NCBI GenBank assembly: GCA_016124975.1
Contig: WGMP01000004.1
Span: 186,001-250,000, forward strand
Direction of reading: 5' to 3'
Length of the DNA: 64,000 nt
Origin: Phycisphaera sp.
GTDB taxonomy: Bacteria > Planctomycetota > Phycisphaerae > Phycisphaerales > SM1A02
Shown: positions 36,347-45,258 of the stretch, one piece after another
Numbering within the stretch: the stretch's first letter is position 1
Layout of the letters: every line of letters starts with the position of its first letter
Program-made: the position numbers and the translations under genes
The notes under the pieces: model-generated
What the model saw: only the letters and a program-made list of their open reading frames with translations
What the model was told of the DNA's origin: nothing
Databases searched by the model: none

Positions 36347-37224
36347 TGAACCCAGGCGAAGCGCCCTCCGAGAGCCCCGCTCGCGACGATCTCGACCCGA
36401 TCGATCGCGCGTGGCTCGAGCGCCGCTCGTCGATCGGCCCGCTGATTCTCGGGATAGGCTCCGTAGCCACCGCGCCGTTCCTTCTCGGGCTTCTGATCGG
36501 GCCGCTTGGCCTGCGCGCGGGCATCGACGCGTGGCGCCGCGGCCTGCGCAAGCCGCTCGTGGCGATCGGAATCTCGCTCAGCCTCGCAGGTGTCGTGGCA
36601 AGCGTCGTCTGCGCGGTCGTCTGGGGGGCGCTGCTCGTCTCGGTGCTCCTCGGACGCTCCGCCATGCGCGAGACCGAGTCTTGGCGCGGGCGAACGATCG
36701 AGAGGGCCGAGGTTGCCGCCCTGCTGCCCGATGGGGAGAAGACCATCGCGCTCGAGCCGGTCGACGGCGATGCGCGCCTCGCGATTCTCTTCGTCGACGC
36801 GGCATTTGGCCCAAGCGGCGACGCGCTCCGCAACCTCCTCCACGCGACCGCGCTGCAGGAGGGTTGCACCGTGCTTGTGATCGATCCGCTCAGGCCCGCG
36901 CATGCGGTCGAGGCATTCGCTCGCCGCGAGGTCGGTACGGCGTCGGCCGCCTTCCTGATCGCCGGCGAGTCCACCGCGTTGCCCGAGCCGCTTGATTCCG
37001 TTGCGGCGTTCCCGACGCTCGTCGTGCTTGACCGTGCGCGCCGCGTCGAGGCCGCCGTCGTCGGCGTGCGGCCTCTCGAGGAGGTCGAGCGACTGGTGCG
37101 CGGCGGGGAGAAGGCGGGAACTTCGAGCGATGGGGCCGACGAGCGAGAGGCCGACGAGCGAGAGGCCGACGCGAGCGCCGAGACCACGATCGACGATCAG
37201 CCGAGCACCAAGGAGCCGAGTTGA
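36346..37224 (+). CDS. Membrane protein with thioredoxin-like domain lacking the redox cysteines
   Basis: A 292-residue protein. Two hydrophobic segments (about residues 30-52 and 70-100) are followed by a soluble domain. That domain has the outline of an AhpC/thioredoxin fold: ARLAILFVDAAFGPSGDALR where a WCxxC motif would sit, then CTVLVIDPLR, and AFPTLVVLDRARRVEAAVVG, the usual cis-proline and final strand region. The active-site cysteines are absent, so redox activity is unlikely. The tail has a DEREADERE repeat from 15-bp DNA units (37136-37165). ATG 36346 shares one base with the previous stop; the stop shares one base with the next start. Confidence 0.72.
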   Translation: MNPGEAPSESPARDDLDPIDRAWLERRSSIGPLILGIGSVATAPFLLGLLIGPLGLRAGIDAWRRGLRKPLVAIGISLSLAGVVASVVCAVVWGALLVSVLLGRSAMRETESWRGRTIERAEVAALLPDGEKTIALEPVDGDARLAILFVDAAFGPSGDALRNLLHATALQEGCTVLVIDPLRPAHAVEAFARREVGTASAAFLIAGESTALPEPLDSVAAFPTLVVLDRARRVEAAVVGVRPLEEVERLVRGGEKAGTSSDGADEREADEREADASAETTIDDQPSTKEPS

Positions 37225-37820
37225 TGCAGCGGATCCCTCGGTTGCCGCGTCGCCTCTCGCGCACCGAGATCGGCGTCGCAACGCCGATCGTGGGCATCGA
37301 TGTCGAGACGGCGTGCCCGACGCGCGGGGCCGTGTGCTCGATCGGCATTTCCGTGGTCCAGCGGGGCCTAGTGGTGGGCGAGCGACACTGGTACCTCGAC
37401 CCGGGAACCCGATTCGACGCGCGATTCATCGGAATCCACGGCATCACGCCCGCGCAGGTCGCGGGTGCGCCGCGGCTCCGCGCGGCGTGGAGCGACATCG
37501 ACGCGTTCCTGTCCACGACGCTCGCCGCGCTCGCGGAGCCGTCGCTCTTCGACGCTGCGGGCGACGGCCCCTCCCCGCTCTTCGTCGCACACAACGCGCA
37601 GTTCGACCGCATGCAGATCGAGTGCGCACTCGGTCGGGCCCTTCCGTTCCCGATCGCATGCACCGTGGCGATGTCCCGCCGTGCCTTCCCGAAGCTCGAG
37701 CGCCACAATCTCGCCGCGGTCTCCGCCCATCTGCGGATCGCGCTCAAGCACCATGACGCCCTGAGCGATGCGCGGGCCTCCGCGATGATCGCCCACCGCT
37801 GCATGTCCTCAGGTGCGTGA
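37224..37820 (+). CDS. DEDDh 3'-5' exonuclease (DNA polymerase III epsilon-like)
   Basis: A 198-residue nuclease-fold protein. ExoI is PIVGIDVETACPTRGAVCSI (DxE), ExoII is LFVAHNAQFDRMQIE, and ExoIIIe is HHDALSDARASAMI (HxxxxD), so all catalytic residues D, E, D, H, D are present. GIHGITPAQVAGAP is the usual loop between ExoI and ExoII. It lacks the beta-clamp or polymerase-binding regions that would mark it as the replicative proofreader, so a repair or RNA-processing role is equally possible. ATG 37224 overlaps the preceding stop by one base. Confidence 0.88.
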   Translation: MQRIPRLPRRLSRTEIGVATPIVGIDVETACPTRGAVCSIGISVVQRGLVVGERHWYLDPGTRFDARFIGIHGITPAQVAGAPRLRAAWSDIDAFLSTTLAALAEPSLFDAAGDGPSPLFVAHNAQFDRMQIECALGRALPFPIACTVAMSRRAFPKLERHNLAAVSAHLRIALKHHDALSDARASAMIAHRCMSSGA

Positions 37821-37934
37821 CGAGAAGCGTTCGCACACCGCCACGCTCGACCGCCAAGGCGCGAGACCTTCGGCCCTTGCGGCGCGGCCCGAGACTGAGG
37901 CGACGCGGCTGTTTCCAAGCACGGCTCGCCGCAC

Positions 37935-38070
37935 CCCGTCCCAGCCCCCGTCCCAGCCCCCGTCCTAGCCCCCTCGCCGCCCCGGCGTCTCTGAGGCCCA
38001 AATGGACACGGTCCCAAACGCGCGAGGCCCCAAAGGCGGAAGGTCCCAAAGGCAGGAGGCCCCAAACGAA
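37935..38070. repeat. Two short repeat tracts before tRNA-Val
   Basis: CCCGTCCCAGCC twice then CCCGTCCTAGCC (12 bp, 37935-37970). Further on, a degenerate repeat of about 17 bp built on GAGGCCCCAAA/GGTCCCAAAGGC (about 38028-38070). No gene is seen in 37821-38105. Confidence 0.75.
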
Positions 38071-38105
38071 CAAGCCCCCGGCGGATGCCGAGGGCTTGCA
38101 CTCAG

Positions 38106-38179
38106 TGGACCATACTGGACTTGAACCAGTGACCTTCTCCGTGTCATGGAGACGCGCTAGCCAACTGCGCCAATGGTCC
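38106..38179 (-). tRNA. tRNA-Val(GAC)
   Basis: A 74-nt cloverleaf with acceptor GGACCAT/ATGGTCC and discriminator A. D arm is GCGCAGTTGGCTAGCGC. Anticodon arm is TCTCC-ATGACAC-GGAGA with anticodon GAC. T arm is GGTTCAAGTCC. CCA is not encoded. Confidence 0.95.
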
Positions 38180-38232
38180 GTGGGCGGGAGTATAGCCCCG
38201 AATCTGCGGATCGCAAGTCGCTCGCCGACGCG

Positions 38233-39942
38233 TCATCCGAGGGCGCCAGCCCACGCGATGCAGCGGTCGATGCGGGCGAGCGCGGAAGCGCGGCCGACCA
38301 AGACAAGTGTGTCCCAGATCGGCGGGCTGACGGTTCCGCCCGAGACGCCGATCCTCAGCGGCTGCGCGACGGCGCCGATCTTCCCCTGCGCGTGCTCGGC
38401 CGCGTACGCGGTCGCAGCGGACTCGAGCGCCGCCTGCGTCCACTCGGACAGGCCGGCGAGGACGCCGCGCATCGCGCGCAGATGTTCGAGACCAGACCGT
38501 GAACCATCCGCGGGCGCTGCGCCGATGCCGAGCGCCTTGCGCACAGTCTTGTCGTCGGAGAATGCAAGCGCGTCGTCGGCAACGAGCAGGAATCCGTTCG
38601 TGCGGAACGGGTCGTCGAGCGTCTTCGAGCGCTCCTGGCACGCGGTCATCAGGAGCGCGAACTTCGCGTCGCCAAGCCTGGCCACATAGTCGGGGCGATA
38701 CTGGTCGGCGTGCAGCCGGCAGCGCCGCGCGAACTCCGCGGGCGCCATGCCCGTGATCGCGTCGGTGTTGAATGCGAGGAGCTTCACGCGGTCGAACTTC
38801 GCGGGCGTCTTCATCACGCGGTCGAACCCGAAGCGCTCCTTCAGGAACCCGTTGTCGAACTTCTCGATGTCGTGCCCCGGGCTCCACCCGTTGAGCGCGA
38901 GGAAGTTGCAGATCACCTCGGGGAGATAGCCCGAGCGGCGGAAGTCGTCGACATTGATCTCAGGGAGCTGGACCTTCAGCGCCTCGGCGAGGCGGATCGC
39001 GCCGTCGAGGTCAAGCTGCACATTCTCGTCGCCGAGCCACTTCGTCCACTCCTCCGCGGTCACCGTGCCGGCGGGCGGCGCCGACAGGGCCTTCTCCTTC
39101 ACAGCCTTGCGGAGCACCTTGTCCTTGTCGCGCTTCGACATTTTGGAATCGTCGGGATTCTTGATGATCGAGAGGTGCCCGTAGGTCGGCCGCCGGAAGC
39201 CGAGGGCATCCTGCAGCACCATGTGCTTCGCGGTGTTGGTGAAGTGCTCCTGCGCGCGAAGGACATGCGTGACGCCCATCAGCTCGTCGTCGACGACGAC
39301 CGCGAAGTGGTAGGTCGGAAAGCCGTCCTTCTTGCGGATCACGAAGTCATCGACCTCGCCTGCGGGCAGCGTCGCGTCGCCGAGCACCTCGTCCTGGATC
39401 GTGATCGCGACCTGCGGCGTGCGGAAGCGCACGACGGGCACGCGGCCCTCGGCGAGGTACCGCGCGCGCTCCTCCGCCGTCACCTCGCCGCGGAAGCGGT
39501 AGCGGAACGCCTCCTTTCGGGCCGTCGCCTCCTTGCGCATCGCCTCGAGTTCCTCAGGAGAGTCCCATGCCTCATAGGCCTTCCCCTCTGCGACCAGCTT
39601 CTCGGTGTAGCGCGCGTAGATGGGGAGCCGCTCGCTCTGGAAATAGCTCCCGTTCGGGCCACCGCCGACCAGCGTTCCATCGGGCGCGGTGTACTCGGGA
39701 CCCTCGTCCCAACGGATGCCGAGCCAGTCGAGGTCCTTGAGGAATCCGACGCTCGCTGCGTCGGACGAGCGCTTCTGGTCCGTGTCCTCGATGCGAATCA
39801 GGAACTTGCCGCCGCGGCCCTTGGCAAATGCCCAACAAAAGAGCGCGGTGCGCGCGCCGCCCACATGGAGGTGCCCTGAGGGCGATGGGGCGAATCGGGT
39901 GACGGGCCCCGAAGACGGTCGGGGCGATGGGTCGGTCTGCAT
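38233..39942 (-). CDS. gltX: Glutamyl-tRNA synthetase
   Basis: A 569-residue class I synthetase that charges tRNA-Glu. The HIGH region is FAPSPSGHLHVGGARTALFC and the KMSKS region is DSKMSKRDKDKV. LIRIEDTDQKRSS and YHFAVVVDDELMGVTHVLRA are further GlxRS landmarks. The enzyme is somewhat longer than the usual about 480 residues, with extra sequence around the stem-contact and anticodon-binding domains. Whether it is discriminating cannot be decided by eye. ATG 39942 (MQTDPS) is preferred to the in-frame TTG at 39954. It is divergent from the phosphodiesterase gene. Confidence 0.95.
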   Translation of the reverse strand: MQTDPSPRPSSGPVTRFAPSPSGHLHVGGARTALFCWAFAKGRGGKFLIRIEDTDQKRSSDAASVGFLKDLDWLGIRWDEGPEYTAPDGTLVGGGPNGSYFQSERLPIYARYTEKLVAEGKAYEAWDSPEELEAMRKEATARKEAFRYRFRGEVTAEERARYLAEGRVPVVRFRTPQVAITIQDEVLGDATLPAGEVDDFVIRKKDGFPTYHFAVVVDDELMGVTHVLRAQEHFTNTAKHMVLQDALGFRRPTYGHLSIIKNPDDSKMSKRDKDKVLRKAVKEKALSAPPAGTVTAEEWTKWLGDENVQLDLDGAIRLAEALKVQLPEINVDDFRRSGYLPEVICNFLALNGWSPGHDIEKFDNGFLKERFGFDRVMKTPAKFDRVKLLAFNTDAITGMAPAEFARRCRLHADQYRPDYVARLGDAKFALLMTACQERSKTLDDPFRTNGFLLVADDALAFSDDKTVRKALGIGAAPADGSRSGLEHLRAMRGVLAGLSEWTQAALESAATAYAAEHAQGKIGAVAQPLRIGVSGGTVSPPIWDTLVLVGRASALARIDRCIAWAGALG

Positions 39943-40137
39943 GAGGGGTCTCAATTGGGCGGATCAAGTCGAGCGCGCTAGGCGGGGGGCGGAGCGTACA
40001 ACGCCCTCAATCGGGTGACTTGGCGCGGACAATCGTCACGGAGGAACGGAAACTGAATGGGTAGGGTAAACACCCCTCTTAGGGATGTCGAGATGGGGAA
40101 CACGCCCCCCGTTCAACGGGCACATGAGGAGTACAGC

Positions 40138-40797
40138 GTGCACGACCTTCTTGGAATCATCTCGGACACCCACGGACACGCCGACCGCGCCCGCAAGGCC
40201 GTGGAGGCGCTGCGCGCCCATGGCGCCACCCACATCATTCATCTCGGCGATGTCGGCAGCGAGGCGGTCCTCGATCATCTTGTGGGGGTGCCCTCGACGG
40301 TCGTCTTCGGCAACGGCGACGACCATCACGGGCTGACGCGATATGCGGAGTTCCTCGGGATCAATGTCGCGCACCCGGCCACGGTGATCGAGACGAAGTC
40401 GATCAAGATCGGCATCACCCATGGCCACATCGACACCGAGATCTTCAATCTCATGGAGCAGGATGTGGATGTGCTGCTGCACGGGCACACCCACCAGAAG
40501 CGCGATGAGCGCATCGGCTCGACCCGGGTCATGAACCCTGGCGCCGTGCACGGCGCCGAGCAGTTCTCGGTGTTGCTCTATGAGCCCGCCACAGGCACTG
40601 CGACCTGGCTCCACATCGACGACGCCCCCGCTGCAGGCCCGAAGGCGGGCGTCAAGGTTGCGGAAGTCCGCACCGTGAGGCCCGTCCGACGGGTCAAGCA
40701 GGCGAAGGCGCCATCCTTCCCGAATCCGATCAAGCCTGTCACGAGCGAGTCGATCCTTCGCCCGCGCGCCGACGACGCGCCCGGCGCGGCGGCCTGA
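40138..40797 (+). CDS. Metallophosphoesterase, YfcE/MJ0936 family
   Basis: A 219-residue calcineurin-like phosphodiesterase with a two-metal site. LLGIISDTHGH (D10, H12), IIHLGDVGSEAVLDHL, VFGNGDDHH, ITHGH and LLHGHTHQ supply all metal ligands. About 50 residues are added at the C-terminus (KAPSFPNPIKPVTSESILRP). Substrates of the family are small phosphodiesters, possibly cyclic nucleotides. The frame is open to 40057, but GTG 40138 has an AGGAG (40127-40131) six bases upstream and begins exactly at the family's N-terminus, so I choose it. Confidence 0.88.
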   Translation: MHDLLGIISDTHGHADRARKAVEALRAHGATHIIHLGDVGSEAVLDHLVGVPSTVVFGNGDDHHGLTRYAEFLGINVAHPATVIETKSIKIGITHGHIDTEIFNLMEQDVDVLLHGHTHQKRDERIGSTRVMNPGAVHGAEQFSVLLYEPATGTATWLHIDDAPAAGPKAGVKVAEVRTVRPVRRVKQAKAPSFPNPIKPVTSESILRPRADDAPGAAA

Positions 40798-40877
40798 TCC
40801 GAAGTGGCGTCAAGGCGAAACCAACGGCGGCGCGCGGACGAAGCCGCGCGCGGCCGCGCGTCTGCGCGCTTCGCGAC

Positions 40878-41339
40878 ATGACGCCCCTCCTCTCCGCCAT
40901 CGTTGTTGTCCACGCCTGCGCCACCCTGTTCATGACGGGGCTGATCTGGTTCGTCCAGGTCGTTCACTACCCGTTGTTCGCGAGGGTTGGCGCGGAGGGG
41001 TTCACGGCCTACAGCGACGCGCACCAGCGCCTTACCACGCTTGTCGTCGGGCCAGCGATGCTGATCGAGGCTACGACCGCTGCGCTTCTCGTCTTCATGC
41101 GCCCCCCCGCCGTGTCGCCCGCGCTCCTTTGGGCTGGTCTCGCGCTCCTCGGCGCAATCTGGCTCAGCACGGCGTTCGTCCAGGTTCCGCTGCACGGCCG
41201 GCTGGCCGCTGGGTTCTCCTCCGAGGCCTGCCACGCTCTGGTCTCGACCAACTGGATCCGAACCGTGGCATGGTCGGCCCGCGCACTCCTTGTCGCGCTG
41301 ATGCTCGTGCAGCTCCTTGGGCGGGGCAGCGCGGCCTGA
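40878..41339 (+). CDS. Four-helix integral membrane protein, unknown
   Basis: A 153-residue protein with four hydrophobic segments (about residues 5-25, 55-75, 82-103, 127-147). Between the first two is the stretch LIWFVQVVHYPLFARVG with AYSDAHQRLTTLVVGPAMLI, a pattern seen in a widespread family of small bacterial membrane proteins related in layout to DUF1772. No function is known to me. The predicted start follows CGCGAC without a clear Shine-Dalgarno. A 15-bp repeat begins 16 bases past the stop. Confidence 0.78.
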   Translation: MTPLLSAIVVVHACATLFMTGLIWFVQVVHYPLFARVGAEGFTAYSDAHQRLTTLVVGPAMLIEATTAALLVFMRPPAVSPALLWAGLALLGAIWLSTAFVQVPLHGRLAAGFSSEACHALVSTNWIRTVAWSARALLVALMLVQLLGRGSAA

Positions 41340-41355
41340 GAGGCGGGAGGCTGGT

Positions 41356-41421
41356 GGGGCTAGGGTTTGTGGGGCTGGGGTTTGTAGGGCTAGGGTTTGT
41401 GGGGCTGGGGTTTGTAGGGCT
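41356..41421. repeat. 15-bp tandem repeat (4 units plus part)
   Basis: Alternating GGGGCTAGGGTTTGT and GGGGCTGGGGTTTGT/AGGGCTAGGGTTTGT units in register. The alternation of two variants suggests duplication of a 30-bp pair. Confidence 0.92.
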
Positions 41422-41452
41422 GAAGGCTCGTCGGGCTTCGGTTCGTCGGACT

Positions 41453-41557
41453 CGTGCCTCTCACTCTCGTGCCTTCCACTCTCTTGCCTCTCACTCTCTT
41501 GCCTCTCGCTCTCGTGCCTTTCGATCCCGTGCCTTTCGATCTCGGGCTTGTCAATCT
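41453..41557. repeat. 15-bp tandem repeat (7 units) upstream of corA
   Basis: CGTGCCTCTCACTCT, CGTGCCTTCCACTCT, CTTGCCTCTCACTCT, CTTGCCTCTCGCTCT, CGTGCCTTTCGATCC, CGTGCCTTTCGATCT, CGGGCTTGTCAATCT. It ends 26 bases before the corA ATG. The corA frame stays open through this and the preceding tract, reading SCLSL-type repeats; I do not consider that part translated. Confidence 0.92.
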
Positions 41558-41583
41558 CGTGCCCGTGCCCGATCCTGTGCGAC

Positions 41584-42825
41584 ATGCCTGACTCCGTGGA
41601 ACCGCATGCCTCGCAGCGCCGCATTGAGGTGATCGCGTACTCCGTCGACCACTTCGATCGCAAGCTGGTCGCGTCGGTCGCCGAGGCGTCGGCGATGGTC
41701 GCGGCCGCGCGAGAGCGCGGGGCGACGGCCCGCGTCTGGATCGACATCGAGGGCGTGCCGCTCGGCGAGGCGCTCGTCGACCTTGGCGCGCTCATCCCGC
41801 TTCATCCGATGGCCGCGGAACTTCTTCGAAACGGCGCAGCGCGGGCGCTCGTCGAGGACTTCGGCGGGCACCTGCTCGCCACCATGGTCTACATGCACCA
41901 TTCACACGGCGCGAAGGCCGCCGATGGCGCGGACGGAAGCTCCCATGTCTCCGAGGTGATCGACTTCATCTTCGACGACCGGGTGCTCGTCACCATTCAG
42001 GAGCGGCCAGGAGACTGCTTCGACGGCGTGCGGGAACGGCTTGCGCTCGGCAGCGGGCAGGTGCGCGCACCAGGCGCGGCCTTTCTCTTCAGCCTGCTCG
42101 GCCGCGCCATCTGCGACAGCTACCTGCCGATCCTCGAGAAGACGGCGCGCCGCATCGACCGCATTGAGGATGCGCTCGCCGAGCGTCCCGATCGCGCGAT
42201 ACTCGTGCGCATCCATCATCTGCGCACGAGGCTGCTCGAGCTGCGCCGCCAGCTGATTCCGCTGCAGGACTCGATCGCGATGCTTCTCCTGCGACGACCG
42301 CCTGCGGATCCGGGAAGCACCGCGCGCGAGGTCGACATCTCGATGCGAAGCCTGCTCGACGAGCTTGCAGAGCTCAGGGACGCGCTTGACTTCCAGCGCG
42401 ACGAGGTGCAGCGGCTGACCGACCTCTACCTCAACAGCGTGTCGAACAGGCTGAACGATGTGATGCGGATCCTCGCGATCATCTCGACCCTGTTCATGCC
42501 GCTCAGCTTCCTCGCCTCTCTGTACGGGATGAACTTCGACCGCGAGCGCGGCCGATGGAACATGCCCGAGCTCGGCTGGGAGTACGGCTACCTGTTCGTG
42601 CTCGGACTGATGTCGGTGGTCGCGGTCGGGCTGACGATTTTCTTCTGGCGGAAGGGCTGGCTCGCGGAACCGACCCGCTCCCGTCGTCGCGGCGTCGACG
42701 GGCTGACGCTCGATGTGGTGGAGTTCGTCGGCCTGACGGGGCCATCAGGCCGCGGCGCGGGATCGCGGAGGCGCCGCGCCGTCGCGAAGGGCGCGGTTCG
42801 CGCCCGCGGCGCAAGTACGCCCTGA
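41584..42825 (+). CDS. corA: CorA-family Mg2+/divalent cation transporter
   Basis: A 413-residue channel-forming transporter. The soluble N-terminal domain is followed by a long helix (LLDELAELRDALDFQRDEVQ) and two C-terminal membrane helices, with the family signature YGMNFD (GMN at about 315-317) at the end of the first. The second helix is GYLFVLGLMSVVAVGLTIFF. CorA normally ends shortly after it. Here about 50 extra basic residues follow (RSRRRGVDGLTL, then RRRRAVAKGAVRARG). ATG 41584 (MPDSVEP) is the first start after the repeat tract. Confidence 0.92.
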   Translation: MPDSVEPHASQRRIEVIAYSVDHFDRKLVASVAEASAMVAAARERGATARVWIDIEGVPLGEALVDLGALIPLHPMAAELLRNGAARALVEDFGGHLLATMVYMHHSHGAKAADGADGSSHVSEVIDFIFDDRVLVTIQERPGDCFDGVRERLALGSGQVRAPGAAFLFSLLGRAICDSYLPILEKTARRIDRIEDALAERPDRAILVRIHHLRTRLLELRRQLIPLQDSIAMLLLRRPPADPGSTAREVDISMRSLLDELAELRDALDFQRDEVQRLTDLYLNSVSNRLNDVMRILAIISTLFMPLSFLASLYGMNFDRERGRWNMPELGWEYGYLFVLGLMSVVAVGLTIFFWRKGWLAEPTRSRRRGVDGLTLDVVEFVGLTGPSGRGAGSRRRRAVAKGAVRARGASTP

Positions 42826-42969
42826 AAATGGCCGAAATCCCGCCGTTCGACGGCCTTGCGCGGCGGGGCAGTCCGTCCGATACTTTCCGCTTGCTCTCGG
42901 CGCGGCCGATCGCCGCGGAACCGAGTGCCGCCGCCCCGCTCCCCGCACCCGCCCCGCAGGACGAAACCC

Positions 42970-45141
42970 ATGGTCCCTCACAACGCTCGCAACGCCGATC
43001 CCCGGCTAAAGGATTCCTCGATGCCTTCCCGCGCCTCTGACTCGTTCGGCTCGCTCGTGTTCGCAGGCGATGTGATGCTCAAGCGCCTTCCGCCAGAGGT
43101 CTTCATGAACCTGCAGCGAACGATCCAGAACGGTTCTCCGCTCGATCCAAAGATCGCGAACACCGTCGCGGGCGCGATGAAGGACTGGGCCCTCGAGCAC
43201 GGCGCGACGCACTATTGCCACTGGTTCCAGCCGCTGACGGGTTCGACCGCTGAGAAGCACGACGCGTTCCTCTCGATGACCTCGGACGGCGGCGCGATCG
43301 AGAAGTTCAGCGGCTCGCAGCTGATCCAGGGCGAGCCCGATGCATCGAGCTTCCCGCACGGCGGCATCCGCGACACCTACGAGGCGCGCGGCTACACGGC
43401 ATGGGACGCGACGAGCCCCGCGTTCATCTACCGCTCCGGCGAGGAGTCGACGCTCTGCGTCCCGACCGCGTTCGTGAGCTACACGGGCGAGGCGCTCGAC
43501 AAGAAGACGCCGCTCCTGCGCTCGATCCAGGCCGTCTCCAAGCAGGCGATGCGCGTCCTCAAGATCTTTGGCGCGGACCACGGCGTGAACCAAGTGATCA
43601 CGACCCTCGGCGTCGAACAGGAGTACTTCCTCGTCGACGCGGAGCTCGCGATGCAGCGCCCCGACCTCCTCATCTGCGGGCGCACGCTCATCGGCGCCCC
43701 CGCCCCGAAGGGACAGCAGCTTGAGGACCACTACTTCGGCTCCATCCCGCAGCGCGTCCTCGCCTACATGGCGGAGGTCGAGGCGCGGCTCTTCGAGCTC
43801 GGCGTGCCGGTGAAGACGCGCCACAACGAGGTCGCCCCGGGCCAGTTCGAGCTCGCGCCCACCTTCGAGAACGCGAATGTCGCGGTCGACCACCAGATGA
43901 TCACGATGAGCGTGCTGCGCGAGACCGCCGAGCGGCACGGCTTCGTCTGCCTGATGCACGAGAAGCCATTCGCAGGCGTGAACGGCTCTGGCAAGCACAA
44001 CAACTGGTCGCTCTCGACCGACACGGGCGTGAACCTGCTCGACCCGCGCGACGAGACGCACACGAACATGCAGTTCCTCGTCTTCCTCTGCGCGGTCATC
44101 CGCGCGGTGGATGTGCACGCCGAGATGCTGCGCGGCTCGATCGCAAGCGCTGCGAACGACCACCGCCTCGGCGCGAACGAGGCGCCGCCCGCGATCATGT
44201 CGATCTTCCTTGGCGACATGCTCACCGACATCCTCGACCAGCTCGAGTCGGGCAACCCGAAGAAGACCATGAAGGGCGGCGCGATGGAGCTCGGGGCGAC
44301 CACCCTCCCGCAGATCCCGCGCCACACGAGCGACCGCAACCGCACCTCGCCGTTCGCGTTCACGGGCAACAAGTTTGAGTTCCGCGCCGTCGGCTCGAGC
44401 GCAGCGGTCGCCTGGCCGAACACGGTGCTCAACACGATCATCGCCGACAGCCTCGACTTCATGGCCACGCAGCTCGAGAAGCGCGCGGGCAAGAACCCGA
44501 CGCAGGCGAAGCTTGAGAGCGCCGTGAAGAGCCTGCTGCAGGAGGTCGTGAAGCAGCACCGCCGCGTGTGCTTCGACGGCGACGGCTACTCGAAGGCCTG
44601 GCACGACGAGGCCAAGAAGCGCGGGCTCGCCAACCATAAGTCGACCGTCGACGCGATCGCCATCTTCGGCTCGAAGAAGGCTGCGGATGTGTTCGCGAAG
44701 TACGGCGTTCTCTCGAAGCGAGAGCTCGAGGCCCGGCACGGCATCATGGTGGAGCAGTACATCAAGCTGCTCCGCATCGAATGCCGCACGCTCCAGTCGA
44801 TCGTGCGGACGGCCGTCATCCCCTGCGCGATGCGCTTCCAGGCGGAGCTCGCCGACACGATCGGCGCCACGCAGGCCTGCGGGGTCGAGTGCCCCGGGGC
44901 CGAGGCGCAGCTCAAGGAGGTCGTCGGGCAGGTCGAGTCCTTGCGGTCGGCCGTGGCGAGGCTCGAGAAGGCCGACGACTTCCACGGCGACCACGAGGCA
45001 GAGGCGCGCCACTTCCGCGACACCGTGGTTCCCTCGATGCTCGAAGTGCGGAAGCTCTGCGACGGGCTCGAGAAGATCATGCCCGCCGACCTCTATCCGA
45101 TGCCGACCTACGCGGAACTCCTGTTCTCGACCCGCCACTGA
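42970..45141 (+). CDS. glnN: Glutamine synthetase, type III
   Basis: A 723-residue enzyme that makes glutamine from glutamate and ammonium. The length and motifs are those of GSIII, not [23 protein letters not shown] with [81 protein letters not shown] and the C-terminal helical domain. These supply the nucleotide- and metal-binding glutamates. ATG 42970 gives full length; an internal ATG at 43021 is possible. No adenylylation loop is expected in this type. It is likely transcribed alone; trigger factor follows after 117 bases with its own promoter-like TATACT. Confidence 0.95.
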   Translation: MVPHNARNADPRLKDSSMPSRASDSFGSLVFAGDVMLKRLPPEVFMNLQRTIQNGSPLDPKIANTVAGAMKDWALEHGATHYCHWFQPLTGSTAEKHDAFLSMTSDGGAIEKFSGSQLIQGEPDASSFPHGGIRDTYEARGYTAWDATSPAFIYRSGEESTLCVPTAFVSYTGEALDKKTPLLRSIQAVSKQAMRVLKIFGADHGVNQVITTLGVEQEYFLVDAELAMQRPDLLICGRTLIGAPAPKGQQLEDHYFGSIPQRVLAYMAEVEARLFELGVPVKTRHNEVAPGQFELAPTFENANVAVDHQMITMSVLRETAERHGFVCLMHEKPFAGVNGSGKHNNWSLSTDTGVNLLDPRDETHTNMQFLVFLCAVIRAVDVHAEMLRGSIASAANDHRLGANEAPPAIMSIFLGDMLTDILDQLESGNPKKTMKGGAMELGATTLPQIPRHTSDRNRTSPFAFTGNKFEFRAVGSSAAVAWPNTVLNTIIADSLDFMATQLEKRAGKNPTQAKLESAVKSLLQEVVKQHRRVCFDGDGYSKAWHDEAKKRGLANHKSTVDAIAIFGSKKAADVFAKYGVLSKRELEARHGIMVEQYIKLLRIECRTLQSIVRTAVIPCAMRFQAELADTIGATQACGVECPGAEAQLKEVVGQVESLRSAVARLEKADDFHGDHEAEARHFRDTVVPSMLEVRKLCDGLEKIMPADLYPMPTYAELLFSTRH

Positions 45142-45186
45142 GCGCAGGACGCCCCCAATCGGCCGCGCGAGGGCGCGCGGGGGCTG

Positions 45187-45192
45187 TATACT
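45187..45192 (+). promoter_or_regulatory. -10-like hexamer upstream of tig
   Basis: TATACT at 45187-45192 in a GC-rich gap, about 66 bases before the trigger factor ATG. No matching -35 is seen. Confidence 0.35.
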
Positions 45193-45258
45193 CCGACCCC
45201 TTCCCCGTCGCCGGGCCCCTGGCCTTGGAGCGACCGTCCATTGACCTGAGACCAGACC

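Noticed and set aside
40057-40137. Upstream ATG starts (40057, 40093) for the metallophosphoesterase
   Set aside because: The GTG at 40138 has a much better Shine-Dalgarno at correct spacing and matches the family's N-terminus.
41317-41583. CorA starting far upstream with cysteine-rich repeats
   Set aside because: The extra part is encoded by the two 15-bp arrays and overlaps the previous gene's end; CorA proteins start near the chosen ATG.
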